64,000 nucleotides of DNA, taken from the NCBI RefSeq assembly GCF_000971965.1, contig NZ_KQ040792.1, forward strand, positions 62,001 to 126,000. Reading direction: 5' to 3'. The translations under genes were made by a program, and so were the position numbers. Source of the stretch: Paenibacillus wulumuqiensis (GTDB taxonomy: Bacteria > Bacillota > Bacilli > Paenibacillales > Paenibacillaceae). Below are positions 1 through 8,053 of the stretch, one piece after another. Numbering within the stretch: position 1 is the stretch's first letter; the number at the start of each line of letters is the position of its first letter. A model generated the notes under the pieces. The model worked only from the letters and a program-made list of their open reading frames with translations. It was not told where the DNA came from and ran no database searches.

Positions 1-1
1 G

Positions 2-961
2 CTGAAGCCAAGTCCGTATGCGCCGCTCGCGGCAGCAAAAGTGGCAGAGATTATCGCAAGTGAATTCCCGGCGGGCGTCATCAATGTCGTTCATGGAGCT
101 GCGGATGTGGGTGTTGAACTGACTACGAATCCGCATGTAGCGAAAATTGCTTTTACAGGTGGAACCGAGACGGCCAAGCATATTATCAAAGCGGCTTCGG
201 ACACAATCAAAGATATGACGCTTGAGCTTGGCGGTAATGATGCGGCGATCTTCCTGGACAGCTTTGACGTTGAAGATGAGCGTGCGATGCGCCGGATTGT
301 CGTTTCCAATTTCCTGACAACAGGTCAAATTTGCATGATCGCCAAGCGCGTGTATGTCCACCGTTCGATCTACGATGCGTTCGTGGAAAAATATATCGAG
401 GCCGCCAATCGCTGGATTCGCATCGGCGATCCGTTCGATCACAATACGACGGTAGGTCCGGTCAATAACTTGAAGCAAAAAGAGTACGTGCAGAGTTTGG
501 TCGAAGACGCGAAGCAGCGCGGCGCGAAGGTCATTCCGCTCGGCACAATTTTGGATCAGAAGCTGTTTGACCAAGGGTACTACCTGCAGCCTACGCTTGT
601 GTTGGGATGCAATGCGCATGACCCGATCGTCGTGGAAGAACAATTCGGCCCTACGGTTCCGGTTCTGCCGTTCGACGATGAGGAGCAGGTGATCCATCTC
701 CACAATGAAAGCATCTACGGATTGACGAGTTCGGTGTGGGGAAAAGAAGAGGATGCGATTCTCCTGGCGCGTCAGCTCGAAGCCGGAACGACGATGATCA
801 ATACCGCTGCCGTACAGGGGTTGGACGTTCGTTTCCCGTTCGGCGGCTTCAAGCAATCCGGAATCGGCCGTGAATACGGCACAGAAGGCATCCGCACGTA
901 TACGGAACAGCATGTGATCAATGTACCGAAGATGCTGGATCTTCCTTATATTCCCGAATAA
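2..961 (+). CDS. NAD(P)-dependent aldehyde dehydrogenase, 3' part of the gene
   Basis: Oxidises an aldehyde to the acid with NAD(P); the exact substrate cannot be read from the sequence. The frame is open to the window edge, so about 160-180 N-terminal residues of a usual 480-500 residue enzyme are missing. The first visible codons read LKPSPYAPL, a conserved stretch of the family. Then follow a glycine motif (FTGGTE, usually FTGST), the general-base glutamate in LELGG, the catalytic cysteine in TTGQICM, EEQFGP in the cofactor site and PFGGFKQSG near the C-terminus. All catalytic residues expected in this half are present. A strong terminator follows, so this is the last gene of its transcript. 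The family is certain; the substrate is unknown. Confidence 0.93.
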   Translation: MKPSPYAPLAAAKVAEIIASEFPAGVINVVHGAADVGVELTTNPHVAKIAFTGGTETAKHIIKAASDTIKDMTLELGGNDAAIFLDSFDVEDERAMRRIVVSNFLTTGQICMIAKRVYVHRSIYDAFVEKYIEAANRWIRIGDPFDHNTTVGPVNNLKQKEYVQSLVEDAKQRGAKVIPLGTILDQKLFDQGYYLQPTLVLGCNAHDPIVVEEQFGPTVPVLPFDDEEQVIHLHNESIYGLTSSVWGKEEDAILLARQLEAGTTMINTAAVQGLDVRFPFGGFKQSGIGREYGTEGIRTYTEQHVINVPKMLDLPYIPE

Positions 962-1015
962 AGGGTAGAGGTTGTTCCGGAATCCTGCGGTTTGCTGCGG
1001 GTTCAGACTCTAATT

Positions 1016-1062
1016 AAAAGCCCTATCTGCCGATCCTCAAGGATCGGCGGATAGGGCTTTTT
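1016..1062 (+). terminator. Intrinsic terminator after the aldehyde dehydrogenase gene
   Basis: Arms 1016-1036 and 1041-1061 form a 21-bp stem with one G-T wobble and a TCAA tetraloop. A-rich and T-rich flanks suggest it may work in both directions. Confidence 0.9.
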
Positions 1063-1340
1063 GCTGTAAGAAAGCCGAATTCAGGTTTAAGCGGTTGACG
1101 TACTAGACACCGTGCTCGAACTTCAAGGCAGGCCGGATGTCCGAATGAAGGATTGCCGGAACAAGGGAATCTTTTTCGCAAAAATCATAAAAACCTCAAC
1201 ACGCTACTGACATTACGCTGTCAGCAGCGATTCTTTATGATTAGACATGCGAACGGATAACCCATCGATACAAACAGGTTATAAAACGGTGAGGCTAAAC
1301 AGCCGAACTTATCCTCGAATCGCAGAAAGGATGATTATTT
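1063..1340. other. Intergenic region before the VOC gene
   Basis: No convincing gene was seen. A short inverted repeat (CTGAC/GTCAG) lies near 1206-1223. The region probably holds the promoter of the VOC gene, but no clear -35/-10 pair stood out. Confidence 0.4.
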
Positions 1341-1742
1341 ATGAATTTCGCGTCAGTACGCATCATCACGGACGATGTAGATCGTCTGGTCGAGTTTTAC
1401 GAAAAGGTTACGGGGATCGTGGCGGAGCGGCCCGCGCCTGTATTTGCCGAAATCGTCATGCGGTCGGGCACGCTTGCCATCGGCCACTCTCAGACTGCGC
1501 AGCTATTCGGGGTCGATTCCGTGGTAGCCGCATCGAATCGCACAATGATCATCGAGCTTCGCGTGAAGAACCTCGAAGCGGAGCATGAGCGTCTGAAGCT
1601 GTGGGTCGATCAATGGGTACAAGAGCCGACCCTGATGCCGTGGGGGAATCGTTCGATGCTGTTCCGTGACCCCGACGGCAATCTGGTTAATCTGTTCGAA
1701 CCGGTGAGCGAGGCCGCGATCCAGCGGTTCAGAGATCGGTAG
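1341..1742 (+). CDS. VOC-family (glyoxalase/bleomycin resistance fold) protein
   Basis: A 133-residue single-domain protein of the vicinal oxygen chelate superfamily, which covers glyoxalases, dioxygenases and antibiotic-binding proteins. It opens with FASVRIITDDVDRLVEFYE, the usual first beta strand and helix, and ends with RDPDGNLVNLFEP, the family's closing strand carrying the metal-ligand glutamate. AGAAAGGA lies just upstream of the ATG. It stands alone between the aldehyde dehydrogenase terminator and two convergent membrane-protein genes, so context does not point to a substrate. Fold assignment is secure; function is open. Confidence 0.85.
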   Translation: MNFASVRIITDDVDRLVEFYEKVTGIVAERPAPVFAEIVMRSGTLAIGHSQTAQLFGVDSVVAASNRTMIIELRVKNLEAEHERLKLWVDQWVQEPTLMPWGNRSMLFRDPDGNLVNLFEPVSEAAIQRFRDR

Positions 1743-1896
1743 ACGAATCGTCCACAACTATAATTCCTTCAATGAATGGCCCAACAATCTGCAGCAAACG
1801 CTGATGCAGCGGATGCTGAATGTAATCCCGGTGCTGAGATCCGCGATGCCCGGGATTTCCTTTTTGCTTTTTCGCAGTATGCGAAAAGGCGAATCG

Positions 1897-2559
1897 TTAA
1901 ATCTCCAACTCCGCCTTTTCCTCCAACCGTCTTTCCCCCAAGAGCTTTTCCGCAACATGCACATTGAAGAAATGGATGATCGGTCCCAAGCCGAACATGG
2001 ATACCAGCGTCCCGAGCCCGATAATGCCTCCGAACACCAAGCAGATCAGCGCGCAGAGAGCATCCGTGAACATACGATGCCAGAAATAGCTGACTCGCGG
2101 GAAACGGTCTCTCATCAGCAGGGACAGGCAGTCGTACGGGGCAATGCCGACATTGGAAGTCTGATACAGGGATACGCCGAAGCTGCATACCACGACGCCG
2201 ATTGCTACCGTAATCATGCGCTGCCACAGCAGTTGGGGCTCGCCCAGTACATCTAACCAAATATCATAAAAGAATGTAACGAAGTAACCTAAAAATACGG
2301 CATTTACGATGGTCCCGATTCCGATAAATCGGCGTCCCGCGATAAGCTGCACCAAAAACAAGAACAGGTTCAACAGGATCAGAAAGCGGGCATACGCGAT
2401 CCCGCTCGTATCCGCAAGTGCCATCACCATACCGCTGAAGGGGTCGTTCCCCAAACCAGACAATTTGAAAATACTAATTCCCATACCCAAAAAAATATTT
2501 CCGACCAGCATAATGGTTAATCGCTTTGGATCTGTTAATGTAGTGATGAATCCTCTCAT
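1897..2559 (-). CDS. YczE/YyaS-type integral membrane protein
   Basis: A 220-residue protein with about five hydrophobic segments and two similar halves, each opening with a glycine-rich 'GMGIS...LSGLGNDPF' or 'SFGVSLY...NVGIAPYD' motif. That pattern is typical of the YczE/YyaS/YitT family (COG2364). These proteins sit in the cytoplasmic membrane; their transport substrate is not established. The start codon overlaps the stop of the upstream gene (ATGA), so the two are translationally coupled. No partner gene gives a clue to substrate. Confidence 0.75.
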   Translation of the reverse strand: MRGFITTLTDPKRLTIMLVGNIFLGMGISIFKLSGLGNDPFSGMVMALADTSGIAYARFLILLNLFLFLVQLIAGRRFIGIGTIVNAVFLGYFVTFFYDIWLDVLGEPQLLWQRMITVAIGVVVCSFGVSLYQTSNVGIAPYDCLSLLMRDRFPRVSYFWHRMFTDALCALICLVFGGIIGLGTLVSMFGLGPIIHFFNVHVAEKLLGERRLEEKAELEI

Positions 2560-3569
2560 ATGAACCGTCCTATCGTCAGATTATCATTCCGCTCATCAAG
2601 AATGTTGTAACGATTTTTTCGCTTAAGAGAATCTAACAGGTAGATCCACCCGATCAATCCGCATAAAACAAACCCAAATGCATGCAGCGCTCCGTAAACG
2701 GGAATGAAATCAAGGATCGTTAAGGCAAACTTTCTTTTTAGGAGTGGATAGAACATGGAGACGACGACAATGGTGTAGAAAGCCAGGCAAGAAAGAATTA
2801 AAAAGACGGCTGCCTTCTTGTATAATGGATTTCGCTTCAAGTACATAAGGAGATACGTAGTGTAAATCGCAATATTACAAGCAAACAATGTGACACCAAT
2901 ATACTCAATCGGCTTGGAGAAAATCATACCGATCGCGATCAAAACAGGTCCGATAATATCGATGGCAACGACCCACGGATACCAGCTTTTCTTCGTCATG
3001 ATCCGTCCCAGCATGCCAATAAAAATCGGAACGATCGCAGACGAAAAATGAAAGTGGACGGAACTTAATGCATGTGTGTCAGGATTAGCCTGGAAGAGAG
3101 TCCATTGATACTGATATAAGGTGAACCAAATGCCCCCAATGAAGAAATAAACGAGTCCTGCACCAATCGCAATTTCCGCTACTTTCCCCTTATGTATCAC
3201 TATATTGGCTATTCCATACATACCAAGCAGCAAGGTGAGCAATAGCCAACCAAGAGATAGCATACCCAGTATAGCTGTGTCCTCGAATCCCCAAACCTTA
3301 TTACTCATCACAGAGGCTAGAGCAAGAAGTGCTGCGGGAAGTTGAAACCACTTCATAGCCGTATAGATTGTCTGTTGATGGGTACTCTTCTCGTCGTACT
3401 TCAACAGTAAAATGACCAGAGGTACAATGACGAAAGCCGCAAACAACAGAAATTTTTCAACCAATTCCAATTGGAAATAATCAAGGGAAAATAGGAGAAT
3501 GATGATGATTGTACCTGGAATTATAGGTATGAATAAGGATTTCACCATTTGTTGCTGGAAACGATACAT
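2556..3569 (-). CDS. Multi-pass membrane protein, possibly YndJ-like
   Basis: A 337-residue protein with roughly ten transmembrane helices and only short loops. A conserved-looking histidine stretch, SSVHFHFSS, lies around residues 170-178 and recalls the YndJ family of Bacillus. I am not certain of that match. The start is well supported by AAAGGAG nine bases before the ATG. It is the first gene of a two-gene operon and overlaps the YczE-type gene by four bases, which argues for a joint but unknown role in the membrane. Confidence 0.6.
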   Translation of the reverse strand: MYRFQQQMVKSLFIPIIPGTIIIILLFSLDYFQLELVEKFLLFAAFVIVPLVILLLKYDEKSTHQQTIYTAMKWFQLPAALLALASVMSNKVWGFEDTAILGMLSLGWLLLTLLLGMYGIANIVIHKGKVAEIAIGAGLVYFFIGGIWFTLYQYQWTLFQANPDTHALSSVHFHFSSAIVPIFIGMLGRIMTKKSWYPWVVAIDIIGPVLIAIGMIFSKPIEYIGVTLFACNIAIYTTYLLMYLKRNPLYKKAAVFLILSCLAFYTIVVVSMFYPLLKRKFALTILDFIPVYGALHAFGFVLCGLIGWIYLLDSLKRKNRYNILDERNDNLTIGRFI

Positions 3570-3814
3570 AACGGCTCCTTTCTAATAGCACTTCGTGTTA
3601 GCTGTGCCTATCCCTGTTGGTGAAGCATTCGTTCTCATGGATAGCCGGTTCTTTTGTAGTAGTTTAACATAGTTATTTGCCGATAGATCGATCACGGTAA
3701 TATGAAAGTTTCTAATCATTTTTAAATAGGATGTCACCTAATACGAGTACGCGGCGTCTAACTTTTAGCAAAACTCATTATGATTTATACAGCTAATAGG
3801 AAGGGAGTTCAAAC

Positions 3815-5248
3815 ATGGATATTCAAGGGATACTCAGCACGCTATTACCATTTCTACCCAAGGTATTAGTTATCGCGTTATTATTTTTAGGCGTTATCTC
3901 CCTTTTATACGTTTTATACCGCAAGAGAGGCGGGAAAAGAAAGTTCTCGGTGACACAATTTGCAGCAGGTTGTTTGCTTGTCATGTGGTTTGGGTTGGTC
4001 ATGATGTTAACCACATTCAGTAGAGGGGCAAACTTTGAGGGATGGGTGAATTTCCGACTGTTCAGCGGCTATTGGAGTGCCTGGAATCAATGGTCACTCA
4101 GCGAATTTCAACTCATTATTTTTAATATGATGATGTTTATGCCGCTTGGTTTTTTGCTGCCACTGCTGGGCATACGAACACGGCGCTTTACTCCTGTGCT
4201 CATCATTTCTCTAATTGTAACGATTGGAATTGAGCTGATCCAGATAATTAGCAGAAGAGGCATCTTTGAGTTAGACGATATTTTCCACAACACGCTCGGC
4301 AGTATAGCAGGCTACTTGATCATGCAGGCGATTCTGGACAGTGTGCAGAAGCGAAAGCTGGACTTCAAATCGGCAGGACTGGCGCTATGTATTCCAATGG
4401 CTTTTGTTCTATTGTTCACCAGTGCACTAGCTATCTATCAGGCAAAAGAGCTGGGGAATCTCTCGATCCGACCGGCGATCAAGCAGAATATGGACGGAGT
4501 CAAGGTTGAGCTGGATACCAAGCTTCCGGAGAAAGCAGAGATGGTCTCCCTGTATGTGAATGATAGGATTTACAATGTGGAGTATGGCGAGCGTATGGCT
4601 GCGCTGGTTCAACCGTCTTTCGATCTTCAGCAAAAGCAAGGAAAACGAGTAGATGGAATGAACCGAACCTGGGAATTTACAAATCGTAGCGGAGCCTCCT
4701 ACACGTTCACCTATAACGTACAGGACGGTGGATGGCAGTTATATAGCGAGAGCGGAGAAGAGATTAAGCTTAATAAAGAAGAAGTAGCGAAGCACAGAGG
4801 GTTCTATGAGAAATGGATGCTGGACAACGATATTCTGCCCGCTGATACCGTATTCAGCCTACAGAACGAAGATACGCTGAGATGGGATATCCGAAAACCG
4901 GTGGATGCTATTGCAAAGGGCGAAAAGGATTTTGCCAACGGGATGGTCATGATTAGACCTTCTACTATTGGCCAGAAGGCACCTCGTGATTTGTTTTATA
5001 TGATGAATCAGAATAAGTATGTGCGCCAAGTGGAGGTACTAAGTCCGGCACAAGCCTATGCGCAATTTCTTGAAGGAAATTTCTCCGTGTATAACAATAT
5101 GAAAAAAGGCGATCTGCTGCGAGTTAAGCAATATGAGCTTGCTTATATGTACGATTCCAAAGGATACTACCAACCGGTATATCGCTTCAGTGGAACGGTG
5201 AATGGAGAAGAGTGGGAAACGCTCATACCGGCGATATCCAATTTTTGA
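3815..5248 (+). CDS. VanZ-family membrane protein with a long C-terminal domain
   Basis: The N-terminal half (about residues 10-210) holds five to six membrane helices including the VanZ signature. PLGFLLPLLG is followed by IELIQIISRRGIFELDDIFHNT and a Gly-rich helix. VanZ proteins are linked to low-level teicoplanin and lipoglycopeptide resistance. The remaining 260 or so residues lie after the last membrane helix and are probably extracytoplasmic; they match no family I recognise. At 477 residues the protein is far longer than VanZ itself (about 160). AAGGGAG precedes the ATG. It lies next to a kinase/TerD pair, which fits an envelope-stress neighbourhood, but co-regulation is not shown. 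Confidence 0.8.
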   Translation: MDIQGILSTLLPFLPKVLVIALLFLGVISLLYVLYRKRGGKRKFSVTQFAAGCLLVMWFGLVMMLTTFSRGANFEGWVNFRLFSGYWSAWNQWSLSEFQLIIFNMMMFMPLGFLLPLLGIRTRRFTPVLIISLIVTIGIELIQIISRRGIFELDDIFHNTLGSIAGYLIMQAILDSVQKRKLDFKSAGLALCIPMAFVLLFTSALAIYQAKELGNLSIRPAIKQNMDGVKVELDTKLPEKAEMVSLYVNDRIYNVEYGERMAALVQPSFDLQQKQGKRVDGMNRTWEFTNRSGASYTFTYNVQDGGWQLYSESGEEIKLNKEEVAKHRGFYEKWMLDNDILPADTVFSLQNEDTLRWDIRKPVDAIAKGEKDFANGMVMIRPSTIGQKAPRDLFYMMNQNKYVRQVEVLSPAQAYAQFLEGNFSVYNNMKKGDLLRVKQYELAYMYDSKGYYQPVYRFSGTVNGEEWETLIPAISNF

Positions 5249-5506
5249 GTGAAGCGGCTTTTTATAAAGCTCTCTAAGCGATGAACATGATAGATGAGCG
5301 TATACTTCGAATTATAGTTAGACTGTAAAGATATTTGAGGCAATAATATTTGGAATGAATATTTTCGTGGAGTTTCGTCAAATGTTACTTCCATATCTCA
5401 ACGTTTTTGGTCTTGTGTAATGGTATCATAGCTATCTATGGTATCCGTAGCAGGGCAAGGTGATAGTCAGCATACAAGACTAAAGGAGATATGGAGGTAT
5501 TACATA

Positions 5507-6337
5507 ATGATAACGAAGATGAGAGATGGAATTACCTTTGAGCTGCAAGAAGAGTTCGATTTTAGTTTTCTATCCGAGTATGGCAAAGTCTTTGCCGTAT
5601 TTGACAAGCAAGATTCTGGATATATCTGTTTTGGTGTCCAAAACCATTATAAGAAGCTTTTTGTAAAAGTAGCAGGTGCAGCAACGGTATTCAGCAATAT
5701 AAGCGCAGATATAGCGATTACCCGACTTCAATCCACGGTTTCCATTTATCAGGATCTAAGTTACCCGACTCTCATTGAAATCATCGAACATAAAGAGATC
5801 AGAGGCGGTTATCTAACGGTATTCGAATGGTTTGAAGGAGATTGCATGGGCAGACAATATGATGATTTCGAGAAATTCTTGGAGCTGCCGGTAGAAAAGA
5901 AATTCGATGTATACCATGAAATATTGCTATTCCATATCCATGCCAACCAAAAAGGCTATATTGCTTTGGACTTTTATGACGGTTGTATCATGTATGATTT
6001 TGCTTCAGGGGAAACCCGAATTTGCGATATTGAGTTCTATGCCAAACGGCCAGTGACCAATACCATGGGGCGTATGTGGGGATCGAGTCGTTATATGTCT
6101 CCTGAGGAATTTCAGCTGGGGGAAGAGATTGATGAGAGGTCCAATGTGTTCCTGATGGGAGCAACAGCCTTCCAGCTGTTTGGTGGTGGAAAAGAACGAA
6201 ATTTGGATACATGGCAGGCTAATGAAGTGTTATTTAAGATCGCTTTGAAAGCAGTTAGTATGAAAAAAAAGGATCGTTATCCATCGATCGGTGAATACTT
6301 ACAGGCATGGGACAAAGCGAGGAAGAGCAGCTATTGA
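5507..6337 (+). CDS. Atypical serine/threonine protein kinase-like protein
   Basis: A 276-residue kinase-fold protein without membrane anchor or sensor domain. The ATP-anchoring lysine is visible as LFVKVAG (K54), a catalytic-loop aspartate as ALDFYDG (D155), the metal-binding aspartate as CDIEFY in place of DFG (D174), and the APE equivalent as MSPEE near 198. The asparagine expected five residues after D155 is a cysteine, so metal binding and activity may be altered. The start is the ATG behind GGAGG rather than the GTG 23 codons upstream. The next gene encodes a TerD-domain protein. Kinase-fold proteins next to TerD genes are known from tellurite/stress gene clusters, so the pair probably acts together. 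Confidence 0.75.
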   Translation: MITKMRDGITFELQEEFDFSFLSEYGKVFAVFDKQDSGYICFGVQNHYKKLFVKVAGAATVFSNISADIAITRLQSTVSIYQDLSYPTLIEIIEHKEIRGGYLTVFEWFEGDCMGRQYDDFEKFLELPVEKKFDVYHEILLFHIHANQKGYIALDFYDGCIMYDFASGETRICDIEFYAKRPVTNTMGRMWGSSRYMSPEEFQLGEEIDERSNVFLMGATAFQLFGGGKERNLDTWQANEVLFKIALKAVSMKKKDRYPSIGEYLQAWDKARKSSY

Positions 6338-6530
6338 TCCAGGCGAGAGCAAAGAAGATTATGGAGAGCACTGTTACCGCGAGAATAGCTTGCCGCTTGT
6401 ATATTTATATATATTCTGAGCATTTCCTCCCTGTGTTAATATAGAGGAGTCAGTACATATTTTGAATTTTAGCGTTTAGATAGCCTGCTTGAATACAAGC
6501 CATTAACGTAACGGATAGGAGTGGTTTTGG

Positions 6531-7778
6531 GTGAATCAATTTCTGCAAATGGGAGCCAATACAACCTTAAATGCCGCCAAAGGTCATATCACGATTAGCC
6601 ACGAAATTTCTGCGTCAATCGATATTTCATTAACAGCCTTCCTGTTAACCGATGCCGACAAAGTGCAGGGAGATAGAGGGATCATCTTTTACAATCAACC
6701 AACAAGCGCCACCGGTGTAGCCACTCTTCTCCCATCCGAGACAGCAGGCAATACCAAAGTTCATAAGCTTCATTTCGACATGGATAAAGTCCCTGCCGAT
6801 ATAACCAAAATAGCTGTAACGCTGACAGAGGATAATAGCACAGGATTTGCGAATGTGAAGAATCTGCAAGCCGAGATCTATACCGAAAATACATCCATTC
6901 AGTTAACGCCATCCACGTTCACGGGCGAAAATGGAATCATCGTGCTGGAATTATACTTAAGAAACGGTCAGACTAAAGCAAAATCAATCTGGCGCGGATT
7001 TGATTCCGGGCTTGAAGGGTTATGCAAAAACTACGGGGTTGAGGTTGAAGCGGACGAGTCCGATCCATCTGCCATAACCGGAACTACGTCTAATCCTACC
7101 TCCCAACAGCCTGCTGCGCCTGTATCTGTTCCAGAACCTGCAAATAATCAGCAGCTCCCTTCCTCCATAAACCTCGTAAAGGTAACGGGTAAGGTCAATC
7201 TCGATAAAGGGCAGAAGTCCGTCATTATAGAGAAAACGCCGGAAATTACAGCTACGGTATCCTGGAAGACGGGAACGGATTATGATATCTATGCTTTGGT
7301 CTATACCAAAAATGGAGAGCAGATCGATGTAGCGATGTTTGGTGCGGAGGGAGTACCGCCTCTTCGAAGTTTTGGTAACGGGACCGTAGAGCATATGGGC
7401 GACGTAGGGAGAAGCACCAAGTCCGAGAAGACAGAAGTTATCAAATTAAGATTACGAGATGATGTTCTGGCTGTCGTGCCTGTCGTGTATTCTGCGCAGT
7501 CCAACGGCACCGGTTCATTCTACCGATACAAAGTTTCCATGAGTATCGATAATCATAAAGGAACGTCCGTCACGATATCCGCCAAGCATGCCAATAATAA
7601 TGATACGATTTATACCTGTGTACCCGGCATACTTCATAATACGCCAGATGGCGTAATTATCAGTCCGCTGGAGCTCTATAGTAGACCAGGTTCAGAGTTT
7701 AGACCTGTGCTCAAGATGGGACCTTCTAATATGGTGGAAGTGATAATGGATCACGGACCGATGAATGACTATAAATAA
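6531..7778 (+). CDS. TerD-domain stress protein with a second C-terminal domain
   Basis: A 415-residue cytoplasmic protein. Residues 1-170 form a TerD-like beta sandwich of the kind that binds calcium in tellurite and chemical-stress resistance proteins; HFDMDKVPADITKIAVTLTED is the family's core strand pair. A Pro/Ser/Gln-rich linker (about 175-210) leads to a second beta-rich module of some 200 residues that resembles the stand-alone C-terminal domain of other TerD paralogues (SWKTGTDYDIYALV). Translation starts at GTG with AGGAG upstream. The position directly after the kinase-like gene suggests a functional pair. The hairpin after the stop ends the unit. Confidence 0.78.
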   Translation: MNQFLQMGANTTLNAAKGHITISHEISASIDISLTAFLLTDADKVQGDRGIIFYNQPTSATGVATLLPSETAGNTKVHKLHFDMDKVPADITKIAVTLTEDNSTGFANVKNLQAEIYTENTSIQLTPSTFTGENGIIVLELYLRNGQTKAKSIWRGFDSGLEGLCKNYGVEVEADESDPSAITGTTSNPTSQQPAAPVSVPEPANNQQLPSSINLVKVTGKVNLDKGQKSVIIEKTPEITATVSWKTGTDYDIYALVYTKNGEQIDVAMFGAEGVPPLRSFGNGTVEHMGDVGRSTKSEKTEVIKLRLRDDVLAVVPVVYSAQSNGTGSFYRYKVSMSIDNHKGTSVTISAKHANNNDTIYTCVPGILHNTPDGVIISPLELYSRPGSEFRPVLKMGPSNMVEVIMDHGPMNDYK

Positions 7779-7813
7779 TCTGTTATCGTTCCAAGTCTGA
7801 GTAGAGAATTGAT

Positions 7814-7856
7814 AAAGCTCAAGCCGACAAGTAGCTTGAGCTTTCATCATTAGTTT
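7814..7856 (+). terminator. Terminator after the TerD gene
   Basis: Perfect 10-bp inverted repeat, AAAGCTCAAG at 7814-7823 and CTTGAGCTTT at 7835-7844, with a T-rich stretch just downstream. Confidence 0.7.
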
Positions 7857-7940
7857 TTATTTATAGTACATAATTAAAAAGTGATGTAATTCCAATTAAT
7901 TAGCGAATAAATTTTGAAGCGAGAATAAGCCACAAATCAA

Positions 7941-8009
7941 TTGTACTTCCTCCCAAACAGTGTTACTCTGAGGAGTGGTAAACTCAAATTCCACGTTCTG
8001 TACCACCCC
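7941..8009 (+). promoter_or_regulatory. Candidate promoter and hairpin upstream of the ABC-F gene
   Basis: TTGTAC (7941) and TACTCT (7964) are 17 bases apart. Immediately downstream GGAGTGGTA (7972-7980) can pair with TACCACCCC (8001-8009). Many ABC-F genes are controlled by leader attenuation, but I found no leader peptide here, so a specific role is only a guess. Confidence 0.35.
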
Positions 8010-8053
8010 TACTAAAAATAATCACCATTTTAGCTATAAAGAAAGGTAACACT

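Noticed and set aside
1247-1588. 113-codon frame overlapping the VOC gene
   Set aside because: Different frame over a clear VOC gene; no binding site.
1867-1888. Hairpin between the VOC and YczE-type genes as a terminator
   Set aside because: An 8-bp stem exists but lacks a T-tract on either side, so it is not called.
7972-8053. Leader peptide for the ABC-F gene
   Set aside because: A hairpin is present, but no short frame with a convincing binding site was found.
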